A stretch of 64,000 nucleotides of DNA from Streptomyces agglomeratus (lineage in GTDB: Bacteria > Actinomycetota > Actinomycetes > Streptomycetales > Streptomycetaceae), in contig NZ_MEHJ01000001.1 of NCBI RefSeq assembly GCF_001746415.1, forward strand, positions 186,001-250,000. The letters are read 5' to 3'. The notes under the pieces were generated by a model. That model was not told the origin of the DNA, made no database searches, and saw only the letters and a list, made by a program, of their open reading frames with translations. A program made the translations under genes and the position numbers. Positions 1-7,849 of the stretch are shown piece after piece. Each line of letters opens with the position of its first letter. The stretch's first letter is position 1.

Positions 1-292
1 CACGCTGCCTGGACCGGCACCCTGTTGGCCCTCGTCCCGCCCCACAGTCAGAACATCACGAGCCGCGCTCACATCACGTGCCGCCACCGCGAGGCCGTGC
101 AAATCACCCGGGCCGCCCTCGACACCCGGCGCACCCCGCCAGGACCCGCACATCGCCTCACTGCTGCACGCCCGGCTCGCCATCGGCCAGGCCCGCACCG
201 TCGACCGCGCCGCAGTTGTCAGCCCGCGTTGAGCGGACCGAGCACCACACCGGCCAAGATCAAGTACTGGCAACTTCGGACGTACCTCGGCG
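1..292. other. No recognisable gene at left edge
   Basis: Open frames cross this stretch on both strands, but their translations are Arg/Pro-rich and of low complexity, as expected for shadow frames in high-GC DNA. I see no domain, ribosome binding site or RNA structure I can support. It may be debris left of the Tn3 remnant. Confidence 0.5.
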
Positions 293-703
293 CTACCCCT
301 CGTACCGCCGCGGTCGTTCGCCGATCGACTCGGTCATCTGCGCGGCCGGGTAGAGAGACCGGGGTTCAGGGCGCAGCGTCAACTTCGGTCGCCGTGGTAC
401 CTGCGCGTCAGCTCTTCCAGGTCCGTAGCGAAGAGAGGGCCGTAGCGGGTCGGCGGACATCTCGTGGACGCGTTTGATGAGGATCTCGGCGTCCTGGTCG
501 TCGAGGGAGAAGACCCCGAGCGGGGTGCCGTCGGGGCGGGCAACGATGAGCCGTGCGACGGGCGGCAACGGCTCGACACTCTTGGAGAGTTCGTTCATGG
601 CGTGGATGCTGCATGCCAGCGCGAGTGCGGCGCCCGGTCCGCTGTCCTGCGTGAAATCGGTAGCGGCGACGCTGGTCCAGCGTCCGATCTGTTCAGCGGA
701 CAT
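293..703 (-). CDS. Hypothetical protein, 136 aa
   Basis: The first 90 residues look like genuine protein: a mixed N-terminus, an Ala-rich segment, then an acidic stretch (VFSLDDQDAEILIKRVHE). The last 40 residues are Arg/Pro-rich and may be read past the original end because of a frameshift. The ATG lies 11 nt inside the end of the Tn3 transposase remnant upstream on the same strand, so the reading frames overlap. I do not recognise a family. Being surrounded by mobile-element debris it may be a passenger gene or itself a remnant. Confidence 0.4.
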   Translation of the reverse strand: MSAEQIGRWTSVAATDFTQDSGPGAALALACSIHAMNELSKSVEPLPPVARLIVARPDGTPLGVFSLDDQDAEILIKRVHEMSADPLRPSLRYGPGRADAQVPRRPKLTLRPEPRSLYPAAQMTESIGERPRRYEG

Positions 704-1015
704 GGCGGGGCTCCGATGCGCTCTGGTCGGCGGCTTTCACGGGCGTACGAGGGTGGGGCACGTGAGCGGACAGCAGGTCGAGCCGCTTGTCCATGTCCAG
801 ACGGAACGTGCCATAGGGGTTGATGTTCGACCAGAACAGCGCGGTCAGGCCGCGCCGGTCCTCGACACTGAGCCTCGATGCCCAGGCCGGTTCGGCCAGG
901 ACCTGCTGCACCAGCAGGGTGTTGACGTGCACGAGTGCGGACTGGAGCAGGTGCAGGGCGAGCATCGACGTCTCGGCGTGCTCCTTGTCCGGGCCGGTCA
1001 GAGCAATGATGGGAA
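693..1015 (-). pseudogene. Tn3-family transposase, C-terminal remnant
   Basis: The translation reads LTGPDKEHAETSML, then a helical segment with VNTLLVQQVL and a tail with GLTALFWSNINPYG. This matches my memory of the C-terminus of actinobacterial Tn3-family TnpA proteins, where a 'hLLQ.aLVyvNTLm' helix is followed by 'RGLTpLFW.h..PYG'. Only about 105 of the roughly 1,000 family residues remain, and the frame is closed by a TGA just upstream. The DDE catalytic core is absent, so this is a dead fragment. Confidence 0.6.
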
Positions 1016-1282
1016 CCAGTCAGCCACCGTGCTGGCGTTCAGCGCTCGTCCCTACCTCGGACACGCTGTGACAAGAAGTTCCGCGCCAACGGAACTGTCC
1101 CGCACGGCCCTGCGGTTGCTCGCCGCCCCCGCACCTGTCCTTTGACAGCCAACCCAGTTGCTTCGCCATTGCACCGAGTCCGCTCGACCGTACGCCAGCG
1201 GCCCTGAGCTGCCGGATATGCGAAGCAATTGCCATCATCCGTTGCCGTTGAGGACGCCGGGTCGGCGATCCCGACAACACAC

Positions 1283-2026
1283 CTAAGCCGTACGCCGCTT
1301 GAACAGCGCTCCCGAAACGGCCACCGAGGCGGCCAGGATGCCCGTGCACCAGGCGAGCGCCACCCACCCCGTCGAGCTCACCGGCTGCCCGAGCAGCAGT
1401 CCGCGTACCGCCTCGATGACATGGGTGACGGGCTGGTGGGCGGCGAAGCCCTGGAGCCACGACGGCATGGTGTCGGTCGGAACGAAGGCGCTGCTCGGGT
1501 AGGGCAGGAAGCTCACGAAGAAGGTGAAACCCCCGGCCGCCTCGGGGGACTTGACGAGCAGGCCCACCGCGGCGGACAGCCAGGAGAGCGCCGCGATGTA
1601 GGCGACCAGGAGGCCGATCGCGGCGAGCCAGCCGCCCGGGCTGGCCGAGGGGCGGAAGCCGATCGCGAAGGCGAGCGCGAAGACCAGGGCGGTGGCGATC
1701 AGGTTCCGGGCCGTGGAGGCGAGGACGTGGCCCGCCAGGATTGGGGTGCCGCCGATGTCGAGGGACCGGAAGCGGTCGATGATGCCGCCCTTGAGGTCCT
1801 CGGCGACGGCCACGGCGGTGCTGGCCGAACCGAAGCCGGCGCACAGCAGCAGGACGCCGGGGACGACGTAAGTGACGTATTCCGTACCGGTGTTGATGGC
1901 TCCGCCGAAGAAGTACACGAAGATCAGGAGCAGCATCACCGGGAGCGCCATGGCCATCATCAGGGCGTCGACGTTGCGGCGGCTGAGCCGGATGGAGCGG
2001 CCGGTCATGATGAGTGCGTCAGACAT
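1283..2026 (-). CDS. ABC-2 type transporter permease (DrrB-like)
   Basis: A 247-aa integral membrane protein with about six hydrophobic segments (for example LMMAMALPVMLLLIFVYFF near residue 22 and a run around residues 105-125). It has the ABC-2 arrangement of DrrB-type drug exporters, including the central EDLKGGIIDRFRS-type coupling segment after the second helix. Its start overlaps the end of the ATPase gene by 8 nt, so the two are surely co-translated and form one exporter. The pair is divergent from a TetR gene across a palindrome. The exported compound cannot be deduced. Confidence 0.88.
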   Translation of the reverse strand: MSDALIMTGRSIRLSRRNVDALMMAMALPVMLLLIFVYFFGGAINTGTEYVTYVVPGVLLLCAGFGSASTAVAVAEDLKGGIIDRFRSLDIGGTPILAGHVLASTARNLIATALVFALAFAIGFRPSASPGGWLAAIGLLVAYIAALSWLSAAVGLLVKSPEAAGGFTFFVSFLPYPSSAFVPTDTMPSWLQGFAAHQPVTHVIEAVRGLLLGQPVSSTGWVALAWCTGILAASVAVSGALFKRRTA

Positions 2027-2978
2027 GGCTGGGCTCCTGGTGTGCGGGCTTCGTGAGGGTCAGGAAGACGTCGTCGAGGGTGGCCGTGTGCAGCGAGAAC
2101 CGTTCGATGACCGTGCCGTCGGGGTCCAACGCGTCGAGCAGCGCCCGCACCTGGGGCGCACCGCCGTCGGTGAAGAAGCCCAGAGTGCGGGTCTCGGGCT
2201 CGCTGTACACCGCCTGTGACACCAGGCGCAGATAGGCGGCCGGGTCGGTCAGGACGACGTCGAGGCGCTGGCCCGCGACGCGCCGCTTCAGCTCCTCGGA
2301 GGTGCCCTCGGCGACCAGCTCGCCGCCGTGGAGCACGGCGATACGGTCTGCCAACCGGTCGGCTTCCTCCAGGTACTGGGTGGTCAGGAAGACCGTCGTG
2401 CCCCGCGCCGACAGTTCGCGCACCACGCTCCACAGCTCCTGGCGGCTGCGCGGGTCGAGGCCCGCGGTCGGCTCGTCCAGGAAGATCACTTCGGGTTGGC
2501 CCACCAGGGATGCGGCCAGGTCGAGGCGCCGTCGCATGCCTCCCGAGTACGTCTTGACCAGGCGGTCGGCGGCGTCGGCGAGGTCGAAGCGGTCGAGGAG
2601 TTCGGCGGCCCGGGTGCGTGCGGCAGGGCGGGAGGTGCGGGCACCGCCGTGGGTGCGGGCGAGCCGGGCCATCATCCGCAGGTTCTCCGCACCGGTCTGC
2701 ATCTCGTCGAGCGCCGCGAACTGGCCGGTGAGGCTGATCGCGCGGCGGGCCTGGGCCCGCTCGGTGCGCAGGTCGTGCCCAGCGACCCTGGCGGTGCCCG
2801 CGTCTGCCTCGGTGAGCGTGGCCAGGATGCGGACGGTGGTGGTCTTGCCCGCGCCGTTCGGGCCGAGCAGGGCGTGCACGGTGCCGCGGGGCACCGCCAG
2901 GTCGAGACCGCGCAGGACCTCGACCTCTCCGTAGGTCTTGCGAAGGCCGGTGGCCTCGATGGCGGGTGCGTCGGGCAT
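2019..2978 (-). CDS. ABC transporter ATP-binding protein (DrrA-like)
   Basis: A 319-aa cytoplasmic ATPase that would power the adjacent permease. Visible motifs: Walker A GPNGAGKTTT at residues 39-48, a Q-loop at about 86, the ABC signature YSGGM at 144-148, and Walker B VIFLDEP at 164-170. The C-terminal extension of about 100 residues is typical of the daunorubicin-resistance (DrrA) family. It is the first gene of the two-gene operon. The start used gives the standard DrrA N-terminus (IEATGLRKTYG). Family resemblance supports multidrug or antibiotic efflux; the substrate is unknown. Confidence 0.9.
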   Translation of the reverse strand: MPDAPAIEATGLRKTYGEVEVLRGLDLAVPRGTVHALLGPNGAGKTTTVRILATLTEADAGTARVAGHDLRTERAQARRAISLTGQFAALDEMQTGAENLRMMARLARTHGGARTSRPAARTRAAELLDRFDLADAADRLVKTYSGGMRRRLDLAASLVGQPEVIFLDEPTAGLDPRSRQELWSVVRELSARGTTVFLTTQYLEEADRLADRIAVLHGGELVAEGTSEELKRRVAGQRLDVVLTDPAAYLRLVSQAVYSEPETRTLGFFTDGGAPQVRALLDALDPDGTVIERFSLHTATLDDVFLTLTKPAHQEPSHV

Positions 2979-3003
2979 GGCCTCGCCTCTCCATGACTAC
3001 TTA

Positions 3004-3043
3004 CTGCGTAACCCTTACGCGTTATCGTGTAAGAGTTACGCAG
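3004..3043. promoter_or_regulatory. Operator palindrome between DrrAB-like operon and TetR gene
   Basis: Two 17-nt arms, CTGCGTAACCCTTACGC (3004-3020) and GTGTAAGAGTTACGCAG (3027-3043), are inverted repeats with 15 of 17 matches and a 6-nt spacer. They lie 26 nt upstream of the ATPase start and 66 nt upstream of the TetR start, the usual place for a TetR operator controlling both genes. The stretch is noticeably A/T-richer than its surroundings. Confidence 0.75.
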
Positions 3044-3109
3044 AACTAGGATGTACGTCAAGCCGGAGGCCCGAGGAACGGTCCCGGGGCGCAGAGGGAG
3101 GCGACGCGG

Positions 3110-3859
3110 ATGGCGGCGGACGAGAACACCGGCTTGCCCGCGAGCCTCGCGACGGCCTGGGGTCTCAGGGCCCGCCCCTCGAAAGGGCCGAAGCCGGGGC
3201 TCAGCCTGGACCGCATCGTGGCCGCGGCGGTGGGCGTCGCGGCCGCCGAGGGCATCGGGGCGGTGTCGATGGGGCGCGTCGCCAAGGAGCTCGCCGTCTC
3301 GCCGATGTCGCTCTACCGGTACGTCGGCGCAAAGGACGAGCTCTACATCCTGATGCAAGAGGCGGTCACGCCCGCGCCCCCCGAACCGCTGCCCGACGGG
3401 GCCGGGTGGCGCGCGGGGCTGACCCGGTGGGCGCGGGCGCAGCGCGCGTTCTTCCACGAGAACCTATGGCTCCTGCGAATCCCTGTCTCCGGGCCGCCCG
3501 CAAGCCCGAAGTCGGTGGCGTGGATGGAGTACGGCCTCGAGACCCTCGACGGCACCGGGCTCGACGAGGGCACGAAACTCGGCGTGATCATGCTGGTCAG
3601 CGGCTATGTGCGCAACGAGGCGACGCTGATGTCCGACCTGGATGCCGCGTACACGGCGAGCGGCCACTCCCCCGACGAGGTCCTGCGCCGCTACCAGCAC
3701 ACCCTCGCCGCCCTTACCGACCCCGAACGCCACCCGGCCGTCACACGCGTCCTCGAATCCGATGCCCTGGACCAGGCGGACGAGCCGGACGCGGACTTCG
3801 AGTTCGGACTCGGGGTCGTGCTCGACGGGGTGGCGGCGCTGATCGCGCGGCGCGGTTAG
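3110..3859 (+). CDS. TetR/AcrR-family transcriptional regulator
   Basis: A 249-aa regulator. The N-terminal helix-turn-helix occupies roughly residues 28-75 (LDRIVAAAVGVAAAEG, then MGRVAKELAVSPMSLYRYV), with a short leader before it. The C-terminal half resembles the TetR_C_1 ligand-binding domain seen in regulators of DrrAB-type pumps. It is transcribed away from the exporter operon over the palindrome at 3004-3043, so it probably represses the pump and itself until a ligand binds. A strong hairpin follows at 3964-4006. Confidence 0.88.
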   Translation: MAADENTGLPASLATAWGLRARPSKGPKPGLSLDRIVAAAVGVAAAEGIGAVSMGRVAKELAVSPMSLYRYVGAKDELYILMQEAVTPAPPEPLPDGAGWRAGLTRWARAQRAFFHENLWLLRIPVSGPPASPKSVAWMEYGLETLDGTGLDEGTKLGVIMLVSGYVRNEATLMSDLDAAYTASGHSPDEVLRRYQHTLAALTDPERHPAVTRVLESDALDQADEPDADFEFGLGVVLDGVAALIARRG

Positions 3860-3963
3860 GGCGTTTCTTCCGGATCACCAATCCGCCCCCTGACCGACGC
3901 ACCGCACGTCGCCTGAGGTTCCCCCCGAGATGCGGGGGAACCTCACCGCGAGAAACCGCATGT

Positions 3964-4006
3964 TCCGCCCGGCCGGAGCCATGAGAACGAGCTCCGGCCG
4001 GGCGGA
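3964..4006. terminator. Strong hairpin downstream of the TetR gene
   Basis: A perfect 16-bp inverted repeat, TCCGCCCGGCCGGAGC (3964-3979) and its complement (3991-4006), with an 11-nt loop. There is no T-tract, as is common for Streptomyces terminators. It lies about 100 nt past the TetR stop and before the CoiA-like fragment, and could act in both directions. Confidence 0.65.
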
Positions 4007-4138
4007 CAGACCAACGCGAAGACAGCCCAGCAGGGCGTCAGTCAGTGCCCGAGTCACGACCGCCGGAACCCGAGTATCAGCATCAATGTCAGTGCCCCGC
4101 GCCACACTGGCCTCCTCGCCGACCAGCAGGGGGCCAGC

Positions 4139-4392
4139 GTGGCGTTCACGGCCGTACACGCCGAGCGGGGAACCGTCTTCGCGCACCTGCCCGATCTCGG
4201 GTGCGGACGCAGCTGGGAAGCGGTGGGGAAGACCCAGCCGTCCGCCCCGCTGACCTGCGACGAGTGCCGACATCCGATGTACGCGAAGACTTCCCGCAGT
4301 GACTTACGGTTCTTCGCCCACGCTCCCTGCGCCCCCACCTGCGCGCTCGGCCTGGAGTCCGTCGCCCATCACCTGCTGAAGCTGGAGCTGCC
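4139..4392 (+). pseudogene. CoiA-like protein, N-terminal fragment
   Basis: About 85 residues starting MAFTAVH, followed by DLGCGRSW, a zinc-ribbon-like LTCDECRHPMYAK, then FFAHAP and SVAHHLLKLEL. This order resembles the N-terminus of proteins annotated as competence protein CoiA family in Streptomyces. After LEL the frame runs into sequence belonging to an IS110 transposase, so the C-terminal nuclease-like portion is lost. The function of actinobacterial CoiA-like proteins is not established. Confidence 0.55.
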
Positions 4393-5227
4393 AGATCGCC
4401 ATCATCGAGGTGGACCGACCCGACCGTCGAGCTCGCCGAGCGGCAGGGAAGTCAGACTCCATCGATGCCTTTGCCGCGGCCACCGCTGTACTCTCCGGCC
4501 GCGCCACGGGCATCCCGAAGCACCGCGACGGTGTGGTCGAGGCAATCCGCGGACTGCGCGTGGTACGCGCCAGTGCTGTCAAGGCCCGCACACACAGACC
4601 ATCAACCAGATCAAATCACTGATCATCACCGCACCCACCGCGGTACGCGAAGCATTGCGCTCGCTGACCACCACCGAGCTGGTTCGGCGGCTGGCCGCCA
4701 GCCGTCCGGGCACCGATCTGGCAGAGCCGGCCACAGCCGTCAAAGTCGCCCTTAAGCGTCTGGCCAAGCGCTACCGGCACTTGAGCGAGGAGATAACGGA
4801 CGCGGACGCCGACCTGCGCGTCCTGATCACTCGCACCGCACCCGGCCTGCTCGCACTTCCGGGTGTCGGGACCGAGACCGCCGGGCAGCTGCTGGTCACC
4901 GCCGGCGACAACCCCGACAGGCTCGCCTCGGAGGCATCCTTCGCCCATCTGTGCACAGCCGCACCTGTGTCGGTCTCTTCCGGGCGCACCGACCGCCACC
5001 GACTCAACCGTGGCGGTGACCGCCAGGCCAACCGCGCACTGCACACAATCGTGCTGGTCCGCATGCGCCACGACCCGCGCACCCGCGACTACGTCGCACG
5101 ACGCACCCTCGAAGGACTCAAGACGAAGGACATCTTCAGATGCCTCAAGCGCTTCGTCGCGCGAGAGGTATACCGCCACCTCACCAGCGCATTCAGCGGC
5201 GCACCCGGGCCGTCTCTTACAGCTTGA
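4393..5227 (+). pseudogene. IS110-family transposase remnant, truncated and frameshifted
   Basis: The sequence starts mid-protein (QIAIIEVDRPDRRARR, then KSDSIDAFAAA, a DEDD-domain segment) and continues to the natural C-terminus at 5227. A 2-nt disruption near 4590 (in GCACACACAG) moves the frame from VKART into QTINQIKSL. The C-terminal Tnp domain retains LPGVGTETAGQLL and the catalytic-serine region AAPVSVSSGRTDRHRLN. The first roughly 80 residues, with the first catalytic Asp and Glu, are missing. It is a different IS110 lineage from the intact transposase that follows. Confidence 0.8.
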
Positions 5228-5466
5228 CGATCTATAGGAGTCAGCCGTTCACCTGCGGATGACGCCTCGCGGGCGTGAAAATCGGTACGGGGGCTGTCCG
5301 CCGACGCCGATCGATGTCTGGGCTGTGAGCCCGCATAGGAGTCTGGTGAGGGAGCCGTCCGAGGGGCCGCACACTGTCGTCTCGAGCACGCCGTTCAGCT
5401 TCTCCGTCTCCCCTCAGGCTCCCCGGGCAGCCCCCGCCCGCACCAATGCCCAAGGGGAGGAAGACG
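5228..5466 (+). ncRNA. IS110 left-end non-coding region, possible bridge RNA
   Basis: About 240 nt without a credible gene separate the end of the IS110 relic from the start of the intact IS110 transposase. IS110-group elements are known to transcribe a bispecific guide (bridge or seek) RNA from their left end, upstream of the transposase gene, and the length here fits. I did not derive the secondary structure or the element's exact boundaries. This call rests on position and family knowledge. Confidence 0.35.
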
Positions 5467-6819
5467 ATGGAGGAGTCCAAAGACGACCACGACGACGGAA
5501 GTGTTGCCCGGGTCGCGGCGATCGACATCGCCAAGGCAACCGGGATGGTGTGCCTGCGCATCCCGCACGACACCATCGAAGGCCGGCGCGTCCAGCAGGT
5601 CTGGACGGTCGCGTCCACCACGAACGCGATCCTCGAACTCGGCGACCGGCTGGTCTGCCAGGGGGTCCAGCGGGTGGTGATGGAGGCGACGGGCAGCTAC
5701 TGGCGGCCCTTCTTCTACCTCCTGGAGGCCCGCGGCCTGGAATGCTGGCTGGTCAACGCACGTGATGTGAAGAACGTCCCCGGCCGGCCGAAGACCGACA
5801 AGCTCGACGCGGTCTGGCTGGCCAAGCTCGCCGAACGCGGCATGGTCCGCGCTTCGTTCGTACCGCCCAAGCCAGTCCGGCAGCTACGAGACCTCACCCG
5901 CACCCGCACAGTGTTCATCCAGGAACGCACCCGGCACAAGCACCGGGTGGACAAGGCCCTGCAGGACGCGCAGATCAAGCTGTCCGACGTTGTCTCCGAC
6001 CTCTTCGGTCTGTCCGGCAGGGCCATGCTCGATGCCCTGGCCGCCGGTGAACGCAACCCCCGAGCTTTGGCGGATCTCGCCAGAGGGAGCCTGGTGAAGA
6101 AGAAGCCGGCCCTGGCCGAGGCACTCACCGGGCAGTTCGAAGAACATCACGGCCGCCTGCTGGGCGTGCTGCTGGGCACCGTCGACCACCTCACCACGCA
6201 GGTCCAGGAACTCGACCGGCTGATCGCCGACCTCATGAAACAGACCACGGCTCCATACGACACCGGCGGGCCGTCGGACGGGGACGACACCGGCGGGCCG
6301 TCTGTCCGCGACGGTGTGACCGCGCAGGAACTGGCCGAGCGTCTCGATGCGGTCCCCGGCATCGGTCCCGCCACCGCCCAGATCGTCCTCGCCGAGATCG
6401 GCCTGGACATGAGCCGCTTCCCCACCCCCGAACACCTCGTCTCGTGGGCGAAGCTGTGCCCCCGCACGATTCAGTCCGGAGCGAAGAACACCGCCGGCCC
6501 GGCGGGCAAGGGCAACCCATGGCTCAAGGGCGCCCTCGGCGAAGCCGCCAACGCCGCTGCCCGCACCGACACCTTCCTCGGCGCTCGCTACCGCAGAATC
6601 GTCAAACGCCGCGGCCACGCCAAAGCCCTCGTCGCCGTCGCCCGCTCCATCCTCGTCATCACCTGGCACCTGATCAACGACCCCGACGCCCGATACCAGG
6701 AACTCGGCACCGACTGGCACCAGCGCCATCTCAATCCCGCCCGCAAGACCCGCGACCTCGTCCGCCAGCTCCAGGCCCTCGGCCACCACGTCACCCTCGC
6801 ACCCACTATCGTGGCCTGA
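5467..6819 (+). CDS. IS110-family transposase (RNA-guided DEDD recombinase)
   Basis: A full-length 450-aa transposase. An N-terminal RuvC-like DEDD domain shows AAIDIAKATG (Asp), VVMEATGSYW (Glu) and KTDKLDAVWLA (Asp-Asp region). A coiled-coil middle follows, then the C-terminal Tnp domain with AVPGIGPATAQIVLAEIG and the serine region CPRTIQSGAKN. A short tandem repeat (DTGGPS twice) lies in the linker. I chose the ATG at 5467 because AAGGGGAGGAAG stands just before it; an ATG at 5446 is in frame. It appears intact and potentially active. The 3' end meets the IS630 relic near 6920. Confidence 0.88.
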   Translation: MEESKDDHDDGSVARVAAIDIAKATGMVCLRIPHDTIEGRRVQQVWTVASTTNAILELGDRLVCQGVQRVVMEATGSYWRPFFYLLEARGLECWLVNARDVKNVPGRPKTDKLDAVWLAKLAERGMVRASFVPPKPVRQLRDLTRTRTVFIQERTRHKHRVDKALQDAQIKLSDVVSDLFGLSGRAMLDALAAGERNPRALADLARGSLVKKKPALAEALTGQFEEHHGRLLGVLLGTVDHLTTQVQELDRLIADLMKQTTAPYDTGGPSDGDDTGGPSVRDGVTAQELAERLDAVPGIGPATAQIVLAEIGLDMSRFPTPEHLVSWAKLCPRTIQSGAKNTAGPAGKGNPWLKGALGEAANAAARTDTFLGARYRRIVKRRGHAKALVAVARSILVITWHLINDPDARYQELGTDWHQRHLNPARKTRDLVRQLQALGHHVTLAPTIVA

Positions 6820-6919
6820 CCTCAGTCACCCCCACCCACAGAGAAACCGTCCGGCTCCGCCGTACGGCGCTCCCGCCTGCCCGGAGAAACGGGGATTTTC
6901 CGTTCAGCTTCAGCGTCAT

Positions 6920-7267
6920 GGACTTGTGGAACCGCCGCCCGATCAGGGTCTTGATCCGGGCCAGCGTCCACCGCAGATCAGGCCACCCGTGAGCGACCGG
7001 ACCTTTGGCCAACTCCTCCTCGAGCACAGCGAACAGCGCATCGCTGAGCTTCGGCCGGGAAGCCGGACCACGGGAACGAACCCCGTCCGGACCTGCCTCC
7101 TGCCAGGCCCGGCGCCACCGCTGAACCGAACGGACGCTGACCCGTAACTCCTTGGCGATCTCCGTGCTGCCCCGCCCATCGGCGAACATCCCGACCGCTG
7201 CCATCCGGACCCGCTCACGGAACGCTTGCCTCTCCGCGGTCAGGCCCCCACCCTGCGGAAACCTCAT
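6920..7267 (-). pseudogene. IS630-family transposase, N-terminal fragment
   Basis: About 115 residues, with the helix-turn-helix GRGSTEIAKELRVSVRSVQR and RRAWQEAGPDGVRSRG, then PDLRWTLARIKTLIGRRFHKS. This is the N-terminal DNA-binding part of IS630/Tc1-like transposases in Streptomyces. Homology stops at about 6920, where the right side of the IS110 element begins, and the DDE catalytic domain is missing. The remaining frame to 6806 is unrelated sequence. The IS110 insertion or a linked deletion probably destroyed it. Confidence 0.75.
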
Positions 7268-7329
7268 ACCTCCGGCATACCGCGACGATCACCGCCCGTC
7301 AGCCCCTATGACAAGACGGGCTTCAAGGT

Positions 7330-7721
7330 CAGTAACCACCGCCGCTGAGGAGTCGGCTGCCAAAGGGACCGAGGACGCACGAGTGGCGTTCTTGAAGCTC
7401 CCGCCCGCGCAGCGCGCTGTCTTCGTGCAGCGGATGCGGGTCATCGACGGCAGGCCGTCTATCGACGATCTTGACGCGCAGGTGCGGGTGAAGCTCAGGG
7501 CCGCGCTTCCTGACGGGCATGCCGACTCCTTCATGAGGCAGCTGTGGGCGTGGTGGTACGAGCAGACCGTGGAGATGCTGCAGAATCGGCATACCAGCGT
7601 CTCAGTGACTCGGCTAATGCAGCGCATCAGCCGCATCCGAGACGACTACACCTCTGACAGACTGCCTACGACGGTGGACCGCGAGGGCGGAAACGTCCCG
7701 ACAAGGCGACACCGGAATTAA
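7330..7721 (+). pseudogene. Possible ABC-three-component system fragment (CTD6-like)
   Basis: About 125 residues up to the stop at 7721 are protein-like: VAFLKLPPAQRAVFVQRM, IDGRPSIDDLDAQVRVKLR, then FMRQLWAWWYEQTVEML. The combination of 'I.D....I.dl...v...LR' followed by 'W.ww...v..l' reminds me of the CTD6 C-terminal domain of ABC-3C defence proteins. The frame stays open upstream, but from 7152 to about 7320 it runs through the 5' end of the IS630 relic, so the native start is gone. A short independent gene is also possible. Confidence 0.4.
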
Positions 7722-7849
7722 CATGACGCTGTGTCACCACGGTTTGTGTACCAGAGCCGTTTACTGGACAGAGCCGCGCCGCGTTTGATGACGCCACCGA
7801 GGCCGGGCGGGTGCCGGTTGACGTTGGTGTCGGGTCTGGCGCTGTTCGC

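Noticed and set aside
3875..4273. A 132-codon minus-strand frame downstream of the TetR gene
   Set aside because: It overlaps a strong hairpin and the start of the CoiA-like fragment on the opposite strand, and its composition is that of a shadow frame.
5391..6911. A 12-nt direct repeat CCGTTCAGCTTC at 5391-5402 and 6900-6911 as IS110 ends
   Set aside because: A 12-mer shared by chance within 1.5 kb of high-GC DNA is not improbable, and the left copy would cut into the presumed non-coding end. I could not confirm element boundaries.
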